A stretch of 64,000 nucleotides of DNA from Ceraceosorus guamensis (GCF_003144195.1 NW_020290050.1:62001-126000); one strand, 5' to 3'. Shown: positions 1 to 11,440, counted from the stretch's first letter. Made by a program: numbers and translations. The notes: generated from the sequence alone by a model not told the origin.

Positions 1-734
1 CATATCCCTTTCAATGTTGTCGTTCATGTCTTTCAACTTGCGACGATGCTCTTCGCTCAGCTTTGTCGCTCGCTCCTGAAGCCTAAGGATCTCCTGGTCC
101 TTGTCCTGTGCTTGACCTGCAGCGTCCTCTCCTTGGCGCTGCGCCTCTGCCTTTTCCCGCTGCAACGTGTTCACCTGCTTTTGCAGCGCTTCCACACTTG
201 TATGCACCCGTTCAACATGACTCTCTTGGGCTTGTTTATTGGCTACAAGCTGCTCTTCTCTGGCCTTGCTGGCAGACAGCTCCTGCTGCAAACGCTCCTT
301 GTCCGCATTCAAGGTGGACACCTTTTCTACCTTGAGGTCAATCTGCTTGCAGGCTTGAGTCAAGGCCTTTGCCTCTCTTGCGCGTTCATCCTGCAACGTT
401 GTGAGAGCCTGATCTGCCTCTTTCTTGGCGTCATTTACCACTTTCAGCTCCTCCTTGTCTTGCTGCAAGACTCTCTTCTCCTGGCTGATTGCCATGGCTT
501 TGCTAGCTTCCACTTGGGCTTGCAAATGATCAAATTGCTCAAGAAGCTCAGCTTTCTGGAGATGAAAGCCTTGCTGGACCTCATCCACAAGCACCTTGAC
601 AGCATCAGGACTCCAGGAAGCATCCATTTGGATGCTCTTGAACTCTTGCACATGGTCTTGCACCCAGTCTTCACTGATGAGGTCCATTTGAGAGTGCCAA
701 GTAGAGCGCAGGTTGGGGAATGCCTGCTGACTTT
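1..734 (-). CDS. Coiled-coil protein, partial (continues past window start)
   Basis: On the minus strand one frame stays open from about 760 to base 1, and it reads as a classic heptad-rich coiled coil. An example is the stretch ending in RATKLSEEHRRKLKDMNDNI, rich in Glu, Lys, Gln and Ala with spaced Leu. The first methionine (MDLISEDWVQ) lies at 687-685. A pyrimidine-rich stretch ending TTGCTTCAG lies just upstream at about 735, so this may be an internal exon entered by splicing rather than the start. No stop occurs before the window edge, so the C-terminus is missing. I cannot name the family: such coils occur in tethering, cytoskeletal and SMC-like proteins, and composition alone does not decide. 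Two similar-style coil segments lie nearby at 2300-2924 (minus) and 3845-4288 (plus). An expanded or rearranged gene family is therefore possible, although I could not align the three convincingly. Confidence 0.5.
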
Positions 735-1602
735 CTGAAGCAAGAAGTAGCACAGTTGGATCTAGCAGCTACTATGAGCGGCCGCAACTCTTTTGGGTAA
801 AGCACTAATCCAAGACATGCTGATATCTCATGGTGGTAGTGCGAGCTGAGCAGAATTTGCTGTAATCAATGTCGTTGGAAGAGTTTGCCATGTTGTGCTA
901 GCGTTGAGCAAAGCGGTAAGCAAGCTGGAAGAGCGGTGGGAAAAAAAGTCCAAGAGCGGCAAAAGCGGTGCAGGCAGTGAGAGCCGCAAGTCGGTGGGAG
1001 AGTTTGAAGAGCAATGAGAGCGGAGAAGAGTAGGGTGGAATGAAGCAGGGAAGGGCAAGGCGGGCTAGGGAGGGTAGGAGGGTGGAACTTGGGGAGTAGA
1101 ACATAGAGAGCGTCAGATGATTTGCCCAGCTTAGGAAGCCAACTCTTGTATGACTTACTCGTGTCAAAAGGTAGAATGTTGACAAGCACCAATGCATATG
1201 GAGATGCTGAAAAGGCAGCTGCACTTGGCATGCATGATCAGCGGTCACTCACTGGTCAAGTTGCATGCATGGCGAGATTTGCAGTGGCCAAAGGCTCATT
1301 GTTTCTCCCATTCCAACAAGCTTTGATGAGTTGGACAAGCAGGAATGAAGGGAAGGACGTGTCAGGATGTCAAAAAGAACAAAGCGCTGGAGCGGTTGGC
1401 AAGCGTTGGGCTGCCAACAAGATATTTGGTCAATCAAGTCAGTCGTTCTGGCCCCGATAATTTGGGTAGGTCGAGACGGCAGAAGTTGTTGTGGTGGAGA
1501 AGTCCTACAAGTAATCGCATTTGAGGGACCCTTGACTGGGCTAGAAGCTGACAATGCTTGCACATCTGTATGCTAGACGCGTAATCAAGTGAACACCGCC
1601 AG

Positions 1603-1644
<42 letters not shown>

Positions 1645-2299
1645 TGTCCACAACACTGAGCGCACTGGCGCCCATTTGCGCAGGCCAAGCAAACCGCGTT
1701 GTACTTCGAACACTTCCCTTTGATGTGCTCCTTCTTGCGGAAGCAATCGTTGTTTATCTTCTGCTGTCTTAGGACTAGACTCGCTTCTGTGCAATCGTCA
1801 CTGAATCACCCAAAGTCTCTCATGGGTACACACCTGTATTTGCGAACTTGCTTGATCTCCCAAACAACCCTACCTGGCCAATCATTGTCCCAGCTTTGCC
1901 AAGCTACAGCCCAGAAGGCCCAGACCACACGAGCAGACCACACAAGCAGTCACTACTTTCTCGGTTGCTATCCGTCTCTGACCAATCATCAAGACAGTGA
2001 TGTGCTGCTGCAATCATTGATTTCAGACCACTCAAAAGCTCAGTGCTAACATGCTGAGAGCAAAGAGTACAAATTGAGGAAGGTGGGGGAAGCGAACATC
2101 GCGATCGATTGGACTGGTGAAGAGAAGGTGTTGCTGCTCGCCAAAAGCTACCAAAGCATTTTGGTATCACACTTAGTAGTCACCTTTGGTGATTTTACAG
2201 AGAAGGGGAATCAAGAAAGCAAGCAGCTTGATGTGCCAGACCCAGGCCACGCCAACCAGTACTTCCACAAGGATCACTGAAACAAGAGCGCATCTTGCA
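735..2299. other. Stretch without a convincing gene
   Basis: I see only short unconvincing frames here on both strands. The notable feature is the long poly-C tract at 1604-1643. The base composition (few CpG, many TGCA and TTGC words) matches the surrounding coiled-coil pieces, so this is probably non-coding or decayed sequence of the same accessory block. Confidence 0.4.
1604..1643. repeat. Poly-C homopolymer, about 40 bases
   Basis: An uninterrupted run of C about 40 bases long. It is the longest of several C or G homopolymers in the window (others at 29854-29876, 30604-30618, 59127-59146 and 59778-59811). Its length is likely polymorphic and may be misassembled. A G-rich strand of this length can fold into G-quadruplex structures. 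Confidence 0.9.
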
Positions 2300-2924
2300 T
2301 GACCTGCATTGGTCAATGCACAATCTCTTGCCTCAGCCATTCAATCCTGTTCCGCTTGGCTCTTGCCTCTTACAACCTGGTGCTCTTCTGCCTCTTTCTG
2401 CACTTGTTCCTCCGCCTGCTTCTTCTGGTCCAGCACCCAGAATTTCTTGCTGACCTCCTTTGCAACATCATCTTCCAGCTTTGCAACTTCATTTTGCGAG
2501 GTTTACTTGTTCTCTTTCAAATCGGCAGTCTTCTGCTTGAGCTGATCGTTCTCGCAAGCCAGCATTTCTCTTTGATACTGAAGCTGGGTAGTTTGGCCAA
2601 GCAGATCCTGTTTTCCGTTTCCAAGGCGCTTTTTTTGGCTTCAGAGCGCTGGTAGCCTTCATGCGCATCCTCAAATTGTTGAATGGCCCAGTCTGCGCGA
2701 TTCTGAGCATCCTTGACCTGTGTCTGCAGCTCGATGCGCTTCTCATCCGCTAGTGCATACGCATCGTATGCGTCGTTGCGCTCTTGTGTCAGCTCTGCCA
2801 TCTCCTCTTCTTTGCTGATGATTGTGGCATGCTGCTGAATGACTACAAGGTTGCCACACTGCACGGTCTCCTGAGCCCAAAACAAGGCATGCATATTCAG
2901 CAATTGGGCTTCACCAAACAACAA
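2300..2924 (-). pseudogene. Decayed coiled-coil coding segment
   Basis: From 2924 downward the minus strand encodes a heptad-rich coil (for example KEEEMAELTQERNDAYDAYA, then ADEKRIELQTQVKDAQNRAD). The coil-like reading then shifts frame near 2610 and continues with QYQREMLACENDQLKQKTAD. Stop codons follow at about 2500 and 2330, although the Glu/Lys/Gln-rich character persists past them (EEQVQKEAEEHQVV). Coding character carried through a frame change and two stops is what a decaying gene looks like. An intron could explain the frame change but would not readily explain both stops. The style matches the coil at 1-734, and the two may have belonged to one long gene read leftward, with the 0.7-2.3 kb stretch between them lost or intronic. 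The function is unknown. Confidence 0.5.
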
Positions 2925-3844
2925 TCAAGTCTCCATGTATGCGGACTTACCACAAATTTGTGATTCATCTTGTCCTCCTTTGTAGCCGGCGGTGTCAGGA
3001 GCGCCAAAAACCAATACAAAATTGCTCGCACCAAGATCTGCTGTTGATCGAAGAGGCTGTTGCCCAGGGATGTGCTGTCTATCGAGTCGGTTCAAGATGG
3101 TGCGATGAGAAAGGGTAACACGATGAGCCAAGATGGTTCGTTGTGCTGGTGATGGTAAAGTTTCCAAGCAAAAGCTGCCCCAGGACGCCGCCAACAACCA
3201 AGGGGACTTGAACTGGGAATGAGAGGGCTTTGACTGTCCCGAGCAGGAGTCTTCTGAGGTTGCTGTTTGAGAGCTGATGCTTAGCTTGGTGCGGGCGCAA
3301 CTAGAAGCATGCGTGCAAGGTTGATGAGAGGATGGAGAGGAAAAGGAGAGTCTCTAAGCCGCAAGAGGGATGGTGAGCAAGTGGAAGGAAGTGATGGTGA
3401 AGAGATGCAAGCAAGCGACCCAAGATCTGGCAGACAAATGGCACCATGAAGGTCAGGTTCGTCTGAAGGCCATTGCAGGTACTCAAGCCTGACAAGCAGG
3501 TGACAATAGTGCTGCAGAGTGGCCCTTGAGCGTGCATACGAGCAGTCAGTGTGCAGCGAGCCTGCTCTCCAACAAGTGGATCCAGGATCGAGATTGAAAC
3601 CACAGCAGGCATGTTCAACATGTGCCAACCCATCGGTTATAGAAGTTTGAGAGCCAAGTTGCTCTGATGATTTGGCATCATTGAGAATGACCAGCCTGTG
3701 CCCTGGGAGCGAGGCAGTGGTCAAATATTGAGCCGCGCATGTATCATGTCAGATGGTTTGTGCGCAAACCCAAGCTGGGCAATTTGACTCTTGTCCCTTC
3801 ATGGCCTTTGGTGATTTTTTCTGACCTCCCAGAGTAACAGGGTT
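2925..3844. other. Stretch without a convincing gene
   Basis: Short overlapping frames occur on the minus strand (largest 3281-3724, 147 codons), but they lack recognisable domains or clean splice structure. The sequence has few CpG, like its flanks. I see no RNA gene or repeat unit in it. Confidence 0.35.
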
Positions 3845-4288
3845 GTGATGGCCTGTGTCAGGAAGAGCTGCGTCCCAATCTTTGAGTTCAGCACTGTCAC
3901 AATGACAAAGGACTCCAAAAGGCATCTAGTTGCAGAGGAAGGCTGGGCTACTGCTCAGGAAGAGCTGATGAAAGAGAGAGCTCTTTGCCTGGATGTGGCC
4001 TCTTGCAACAAGGATTTGTCCATCAAGCTCCAACTTACTGAGGAGAAGCTGCTTATACAGGAAGGCACGGCACAGGATGCTAACATCAAGCAGGAGAGCT
4101 TGCAACGCCATCTGAATGAGGCAGTGGGATCTAGCAGGCCAGTCCAGCCACACAAGCGCACCCTTTCTAGCCTTGGAAGCGGCGCATTGCGTGAGAAGGA
4201 TTTCATTGAGCAGATCAGAAAGCTCACTGCCCAGCTAGATGAGGAACGCAGGCACTCTCAAAAGCGGAAGATTGCTTGCACAACCTGA
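3845..4288 (+). CDS. Coiled-coil fragment, opposite orientation
   Basis: A 147-codon plus-strand frame with a strongly helical, charged composition (LTEEKLLIQEGTAQDANIKQ and, later, RKLTAQLDEERRHSQKRK). A Ser/Pro-rich break (VGSSRPVQPHKRTLSSLGSG) sits between two coil halves. The initiating methionine could be the first one (3848) or the one at about 3902 beginning MTKDSKRHL. The frame ends in a stop soon after the second coil, so the protein would be unusually short for a coil of this type. It may be an exon or a truncated remnant. It converges with the minus-strand unit at 4329-6976. Function unknown. Confidence 0.4.
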   Translation: MMACVRKSCVPIFEFSTVTMTKDSKRHLVAEEGWATAQEELMKERALCLDVASCNKDLSIKLQLTEEKLLIQEGTAQDANIKQESLQRHLNEAVGSSRPVQPHKRTLSSLGSGALREKDFIEQIRKLTAQLDEERRHSQKRKIACTT

Positions 4289-4328
4289 GCATTCTTGCAC
4301 AAAGATTTACAAGGACAAGCATGACAAA

Positions 4329-6976
4329 TTACTTGATGTTGGAGTCAGGAGGCTGATTGAGAGCAACAGAGACAAAGTCCGCAAGTCCAAGCAGTACAAC
4401 GTTGCAGGAGGCAGCACTCACTTGCTCAAGTGCCTGCTTGAAAGCTGCGCTGAGATTGTTGTCCAATTTGGGCTCAGGAAATGTGGCTTGCCCAGCTACA
4501 CAAAAGACCTTGTCAGCATTGAGAAAAGAGGTGAAGGGCATCAACACTTCCATCAATCTTCTGCAAAGCTTTGGAGTCTGGTGTCCTGCTTGCTGAGATT
4601 GCAAGTCAGCCTTGCAACAATGAACGTGTTGGCAAGGTTGTTGGTTGTGGGCTCTCTGTACATAGAGCCCTCCTTGCTGCTGTTCAACTTGACCCCTTGC
4701 TGCACCCTGACCCCCACATGACCAACAATGTGGCAACCAGCCCAAGCATTCTTCAAAGGAAAAGTGAAGTGCTGGCCACCACTGCCCTGGATGCACAGTC
4801 TAGGCTTCTCTGCGACCTGCGCATCAGCTTTGTATCTGTGTTCGAGATCCTGGCTTGCGTTGTATAAGGGGTCAGACTCGATGTAATAGAGATAGGAGCT
4901 GCTGTCTGTTGTCTGAGGTGCCGGGCCATCCAAGACATCCTGCAGAGCAGGAGAGAGGGTGGTGACAGGGACCGAGGGTGAGAGGACCATGTGCACAGAG
5001 ACCGCAAACATTCGAGCAATGACGTGCTCGTGCTCCAGGCACGTAGCCTTGTGACCAAAGGGAACGGCCAAGGAGAGAGAAGTGATGACCGGTACCGGCC
5101 AGTCGAGCAAACCAGAGACGTGTACAATGTCGGGAATGGCGTTGTACGGATGCACCATGGCATCCACTGGAGAGGCGGCGGCGATCTTGCGGCCGAGGTG
5201 GGCAAATGCTGGCTTGGAGGAAAAGGTGCAACCGGCTGCGATGCACTTGCGGTAAAAAGTGTCGTAATCTTCTCCGCCAGGGATAAAGATTGCAGTCCGG
5301 TGGTGAGGAGGAGGCCTGCTGGGTCGTGCTGATCCTTGGCTGTCTTCTTCCTCTGCAGCCTCGTTGTCCTCGCCCACAGAGAGCTGCTGGTGCAGTCATT
5401 GCCGGTAGTTGTGGACGGTGGCGATGCGAGGTGACTTGAAGTCGAGCCTCAGGTTGCTGCCTGCAACGTTCAGTGTGGATAGCCACATTTGAACCGCTGC
5501 CCGCATGCTTCTGCCATCCGCCTTGCTGTGCCTAGCACGAGTCAGAACAAGGATAAAGGCATCCCGCCCTGAGCAGCAGTCCTGCTCGACGCTGAGATGA
5601 GAGGGCATCTCCCAGTTTGCAAAACGAAGCTCCTGCAGGTGCCTAGGCTCTACGTGCATCCAGTCCAAGCGTTGGCCTGGCAGAGAACGAGGCGCTGCTG
5701 AGCCGGGAGAGGTGTTGGCCAGTCGGAGGGTGTTGCAGATGTAGAGGAACATGTGCTCCACCATGTGGAGCTCCGCTGAGCCGCACCACTCTGGCAGCTT
5801 GAACAGGTTGACCACCTCGAGCGCTGCTGGACGTGCGTAGCCCTGTGCAAAGAGGTGGGCTAGGAAAGCAATGGCCGCACAGGATCTTGAGCCTGAGAAA
5901 TCAGATGGTTACGGATCAGCACATGTCCCCTCGGGCGCATCAGCTCACGTCCCCTCAGGCTTGCATTGTACATGCGCGCTCACCCTCTCGTAGTCGGCAA
6001 TGGCACGCTCCATTGCAGTGCCCATTGTCTGGCCCAGGTAGACCACAGGCGTGCAGGCGTTCTCTCCATGCACTGCAATCCTACGCTCCAACTCTTGCTT
6101 CCTGGCTGTGGCACTGTGGAAGCCCGTCTCCCTCTTGTGATCCTTGGCCCACTGCAGCTGCCTGCTCAGACAAACACTCTGAAGCAAGCTCCGCAAGTAG
6201 AGGGTGCGCTTGACCGTATCAGGACTTGCATGCACCACGTCACCCAGGATAGAAGCCAGGCGCTCCTTGATGCTGGGTGAGCTGGGTGGAATGATGCCGG
6301 TGAGCACATCACGTACCGCAGTCAAGGTAGGCAGGGGGTCTTGGATGCCGAGGACCCGCATACAGGCTGCAAAGCGTTTCTGATGGGTAGGGAGCAGGGC
6401 ATCATCAGTACAGTGTAGAGGGACGTTTGAGAGTTGCTTGCTCACCTGTGCTCCTTGTGAGCGCGGGACACCAAAGACTACATCGTAGCCAAGGCTGAAA
6501 CACTCTTTGACGATGTTGTTGAGGTCCAAGTTGGAGACTTGTTCCTCTCCGACTTCTTCCTCGCTGGCATCCTGATGCTCCACGGCGTCATCAAAGGGGA
6601 CAGGCGCGTCCTTCCTCCACGGGACAAGGTTGGCAGGAGGTGCCAGAGCTGCTAACCCGTCGTCGTGTTCAAAATCCTCCATGAGCCCAACAGAGGTCCC
6701 AGATGGCTCGAGAGCAGTGCTCTGGCTGTATTCTGACTCTACCAGATACCCAAACTCATCCTTGTTGCTCTCCTCGGTCCACGCCTTGGTCGTCGGCACG
6801 TTGGTCTCAATACCGGTTGATGCAAGGCTTTCTGTGAGCTGGCGCTGGCGAGGAGCCTTTTTGGCTGGCCTAGGTTGGCCATGCCAGAGCGTACTATTGG
6901 TACTGGCTTTAGAGTCGCTCTGGACATATGAGGGGTCTTTGATCTCCGAGGTGGAGGGAGAGCGTTGGCGTGGCAT
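4329..6976 (-). pseudogene. Large unrecognised coding unit, probably decayed
   Basis: Three long minus-strand frames run in order and seem to form one unit. The first starts at an ATG at 6976 (MPRQRSPSTSE) and reaches about 5990. It has an acidic Ser-rich N-terminus followed by an ordered part that includes VVYLGQTMGTAMERAIADYE. The second, about 5840-5396, includes EVVNLFKLPEWCGSAELHMV. The third, 5377-4553, includes HRTAIFIPGGEDYDTFYRKC. A possible intron joins the first two (donor GGGTGAGCG near 5990, acceptor TTTGCACAG near 5840). The second and third lie in the same frame with a single stop codon between them. After 4553 plausible coding continues in another frame to 4329 (ADKVFCVAGQATFPEPKLDN). 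An in-frame stop plus a frame change suggest a degenerating gene, but two separate genes are not excluded. I recognise no domain. The lower part (below about 4860) is CpG-poor and the upper part is CpG-rich. Confidence 0.45.
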
Positions 6977-7154
6977 GGTAAAGTAGCGCAGGGGATGTCG
7001 AGGTAGGTTGTGGGTGTGGAGGATGTTGAGGTAGGGCTGTGCAAAAGCTTGCAAAGAGGTGGTGCTTGTCGGTAAAGCGACGTCGTTGCTGTTGTGAAGT
7101 AGTGGTGCTCAGGAGATTTTGTGTACTCCGCTACCAAGCATTCCAATTTGCAAG

Positions 7155-7412
7155 TCAAAGCTTCACCTGTAGCCGCGTACTACTACTGAGCATGCCCATG
7201 CTCATGGCCATTCCAAGCCGCAGCATCATTATATTCGCGCACGTCTTCAGAGGCAATGCAGCGCCTATCTCTGTGTCTCTCGATGCCAGACCCTGTGTTG
7301 GCTTTCGTTGCCAGGGCTTGCGCTTCACGGGCCTTGATCTGCCCTGCCACAGCGTGCTGCTGTGTGCCGGTGTCTGACTTTTGACCTTGAAGCACCTGGG
7401 GGAAGATGTCAT
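7155..7412 (-). pseudogene. Diverged partial copy of the neighbouring N-terminal region
   Basis: This minus-strand frame reads SSTLWQGRSRPVKRKPWQRK followed by a GLASRDTEIGAALP-like stretch. The unit at 4329-6976 has, in the same order, NSTLWHGQPRPAKKAPRQRQ and then SLASTGIETNVP. The match covers about 50 codons and is also visible at nucleotide level (roughly 60% by eye). It is best read as an old tandem duplication of the 5' part of the neighbouring unit, now truncated. No separate function is implied. Confidence 0.6.
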
Positions 7413-9361
7413 ACAACTCGTTTGGCTAAAGACAATCGTGACCGAACTTCTGACGTAGAGTCTTCACATCAAGTTGTGCCCTTTGATTTGCAAGCGCTCG
7501 CCGGGCTGAGATTCTGCTATCTGCCTTCCTGCCGAGCGCCTCGTACCGGACAGAGAGTTATCAAGCGCTGGCTTGTACGCTTTGTTTCGACGAGCAGGTA
7601 CTGAGACATTCGGGTCGGCTATCTGTCCCAACGTTCGCGTATCTCCTCTTCCATACTGCTTTCAGACTACTCGAGTCTCATTTGCCTTCTACAATGTGGT
7701 CTCCACCTTTTTTCAATTGCGAGATGAATTCGAGCATGAATATGAATTAACGCCTTCAAGCCTCGGTATCAGCTGCGTGTTGCGTACATTTGGCAAATCG
7801 ATCTAGTCCAACCCATCGTGTCGTTGAAAATTTTTGCCATCACTTCTAGAACCCAAAAATCTGTGCTTAGTAGTCTGACTTGACTTTTTGAATCATCAGT
7901 GCAGCGGTCAAATTTGAGCGCGGGTTGCTCCGAGCGGGGCATGACTTTTCCGACCAAGGTAATGCTCTGTCAAGCCAGAGAACTGAGGCTTCCAAGGTCA
8001 CATTCTGGATACTTTACTTTGAGGCGCGTTGAAGTGGAGTCTCCCTCACAAGTGATGAAAATTTGGAACCAAAAACACCAAAAGTCGTGATGTAGCCAGT
8101 GAGTGGAAAGAGTCATAGATCTCTTCCGCAGCTGACAAAATTTTTCGGCACATATTGCCTGCTGGTCACTCATGTTGTGTTCAGGCAGCGGCTGCAATAT
8201 TTTGTTGACGATTCTTGGCCTTTGATATGAGAGCGCGCATGAGTAGCCGAGTGGCTTGAGGCTTCGTGTGAGATATGTTGTTCTCGACAGTCATAATCGA
8301 CAGGTCGGCCTGAGGCGCCAACGACCAGGCTGGTCTTCCACTGAAACCGAGCCCATTGAGATTGCGAAGGCAAGGCTCAACACGAGAGCGAACTTGCCTG
8401 ACGCACCAACTATGTACTTGAATTCTGTGACCTCTAGCGTCGAACAGTGCCATCGACGTTACATGGTGAAATTCAGGACGCGAACTCTTTCGACGTTCTC
8501 CTGGCTCGCTATTGGTGCTGGGCAGACTCGGCCTAAATGCACGGTTCTGACACGAATTCACATAGACGTTCAAAATTCGCGTTAGGAAGAGGGGATACTT
8601 TTACCCAAGAGCATTTCTTCGGCTCGCTTCGAATCTGATGGACCAGATCAAGATCGTCACCTCAACCTCCAATGATTTGTGAAGGAGGGATGGATTCGAT
8701 GCCATTGCATCTGGCTATCATAGGCCAAGTTGCGGCTCTGCATACCTGATTTTGCATCGGACACGGCTGCATATTTTCGCTTCGTGTGGAAAGCCAAGAG
8801 TTCAACAGACTGAAAATTGACACAGCCCACCTGTGCACAAAGACCAATGATACGCTTCACATCGTTCGATTCAGAGCTTACACAGGCGTGCTAGCGCCGT
8901 TGGCCGGGCGCGTCTCAAAGAGCATCTGGGCTTCTCAAGCTTTCGAGTGAGCGATGTATAGTGACGGTTCACTTATTAGCCGCTGTTTACATGCTACACT
9001 TTGAATGAGCTCGAACTCGCAGTGAAGCTCTGGACTAATTGAGCATCGCGGAGTAGAGTTTTTCCGAAAGAATGCCCACACAATTGGTCGACCGCTCGTC
9101 AATGTGTGAGCCCATATCGCCTGCCATCATCGTTGTTCTCGAGTGCTAAAATTGGGGTCTCGCGCACGCATAATGGCCATGAGCGAATTATCAGTTACGT
9201 CGACAGCGTTGGGAGCAGCAACGCCTATCGCTTTGTCAGCGAGGACGGCCAGGTCTACGAGTTTGTGGGATGAGATGCTGCTTGCAAGGACAACGCCCTC
9301 GTTGCATCGCACTCCCAAAGAGGCTTGCAGCAACATTTTGCTTGCTTGCGTGAAAGGCTAG
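7413..9361. other. About 1.9 kb without a recognisable gene
   Basis: Only short frames without domain signatures are present on either strand. Base composition is ordinary, with CpG present. I see no tandem repeat, terminal repeat or RNA gene. A tRNA A-box-like word at about 8240-8252 has no matching B box. Confidence 0.4.
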
Positions 9362-9862
9362 AGTTCTTGCGCCTTTTGGACTTGCTTCATCAGCTCACAC
9401 ACAGCTCCGCGCAGCAGACTCGCAAACGCAGCAGACAATCCAGCGGCTCGAGGATCTCCCTGGCAAGCACAACGCTATAAAGACGACGCCACACGAGGAG
9501 CCAGGCAAGACGCCACGCGAGGCGGCAGCATCTGCAAAAAGACGACCCACCCATCACCATGCAAGCTCGCTCAGCGTACCATTGGATGAAGTACCTGCTG
9601 AGAAGTGACTCAACTCTGCCAAGCGCAGAGGCAGCAAGCGCATGATCTCGTCTTCAGAGGAGGCGCAATTTCTCGTGACGCGTCAATGCAGCTCATTTCC
9701 TTTTCGATCGAGCCGAAGATGTTGCAGATAGGCCTGCCAAATGCTCACGACGTCCCATCGAGCTGTTCCATCGGCTTGCAGTTTTTCCGGGACCAAAGAC
9801 TCACGCCAAGTAGAGACGTTGCGCGCCGGCAAACCCTTTTTTGGTTTTCTCGTTATCGATGA
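9362..9862 (+). pseudogene. Relic of a nuclear-type protein coding region
   Basis: A plus-strand frame from about 9362 reads like a disordered, charged nuclear protein (TIQRLEDLPGKHNAIKTTPH, then EEPGKTPREAAASAKRRP). After one stop codon at about 9606-9608 the same frame carries on with SAKRRGSKRMISSSEEAQ. Further coding-like sequence (EDVADRPAKCSRRPIELF) follows in another frame. Persistent coding character across breaks indicates a decayed gene fragment. No start, no intact domain and no family could be assigned. Confidence 0.35.
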
Positions 9863-11440
9863 GCGTGAATTAGAGCACTCACAAGATGTTGCTCGTCTGA
9901 TCGTCAGAGCTCGAACGACTGTTCGTCAGAGTAGGAGTTGCACAGCTCATGAAAACATTGTGCTTCATCAGAATATCGATTGAGACAAACGTGATTTTTG
10001 CAAGCTAACGCTATTCCCTCTTTTTGAACAAGGTTTCGACGTAAGTAGTCGCGATATATCAACTTTGGATTCGAGCGAGGCTCAATGCCGTCGCACGCGT
10101 CAAAAATGCTATCATAGGCTGAAAAATGCTGTTGGCGACTGTGTCTACAGGGCTCGAAGTGTTTCGTTTGCACAATGAGAGGTGAAAAGACAGCAAAAGC
10201 AGGACTCAGAATCATAAGTATCCGGAATAAATATGACAGTGTGTGCAGATTTTTACAGACGATACGACGTCCCCAGCATTTGCAGTACGAAAGCGCAAAA
10301 ATCAGCAAGAGCAATTCAAAATCTCTGGTGTGAAGAGTAGATCAAAAAAGCTTGCCGGGCGCCTTGTCAGTTAGCATAGCTTCCACTGAGAGAGTATCTG
10401 TACGACTGAACAGGGCGCTGACGGGCAAAAATTCCACATGGTTTGTCAAAGTCACTGCAGATTGCTGCTACGTCGCTGCCAGCTGCATTATCCGAGAAAG
10501 CTCTCAATCAAGCCTGCGCAGCTCATAGATCGTCGTGGAACAGCTAAGAGTGGTGCATGACGCGTCTGAAGTGTCAAGTCTGCACTTGATGAGAGAATGA
10601 TCAGGAATCACACATTTGCAGGAGCCCGTGGCTCAGATTTCGCGAGATCAACGCGTTTTGAAAGTCTTTACCGAAACGCCGCTGCTGCGTCTGGTGTCAT
10701 GATCAAGCGTCGTCAAGACCTGCAATCGAAGCTGTCCGTCGACACGGCTCAGAGAGTGACTGCAGGCGGTCCACAGCTCACATTCACTCATTGCATACCG
10801 CCGGACTGCTTACATTCTGCTGAAGTCACAACGCATGGAGCAGCGGTGCAGGCACCAGCGTGGGCGCCTTCTGGTTGTAGCTGGGGGAAGCCGATTGCAG
10901 GCAACGCATCGGGAAAGGAGCCGACCAAGCAGTAGCTCTTGAACGTGAAGGCTAGCATTAAGCAGCAAATGAGGAGCCATATCAAGGGACAGTCAGCTTG
11001 CTCGTCGATGAGACGCATCAGAGACACTATTTGTAAAGCTGGCCAAGCAGCTCATTCATGCCGAACGAGTGCTCAACAATGTGGTCAAGTGGGTCTGCCA
11101 GCTGTCGCTGGCACAAGTGAGGAATTTCTCCTCATCATGTCCGCGCGCGACCAACAGAGAAAGCTCGACTCTGGCCACCAAAACCCAACGAGAAGATGAT
11201 CAATCCCTTCTTGCCTTGCATTCAAGGGCAAGATCCTGTTCAAGCACTGCGGGTCGAATGAAGCATGGACGAGCTAGGCAGGAATGCTTTTCTTTGTCTT
11301 TTCTCATGGGCGGGAACAACTTCGGCGAACTTTGCCTGCCCATTTCAAAAGCATCGAATCAGAAGCGTTCACAGTCATAAGAGATTCACCATTACTCCGA
11401 CGCTCAAGACTTGAGCACTGCGGAGAAACACTCGTGATAA
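9863..11440. other. Intergenic; weak coding relics only
   Basis: Two short plus-strand frames (10597-10935 and 10939-11199) lie in the same register with one stop between them. A third reading at about 11040-11200 (QLIHAERVLNNVVKWVCQLS) looks helical. Together they could be a further relic, but the signal is too weak to call. The last part, near 11400, is presumably the 3' flank of PTH2, which ends at 11441. Confidence 0.3.

Noticed and set aside
46-738. Plus-strand 230-codon frame
   Set aside because: It is the antisense of the coiled-coil frame on the minus strand. The Leu/Phe-rich translation is the usual shadow of Glu/Lys/Gln-rich coding.
8240-8252. A-box-like word GTAGCCGAGTGGC of a possible tRNA
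   Set aside because: No B box (GGTTCGANTCC) within tRNA distance, and no cloverleaf pairing.
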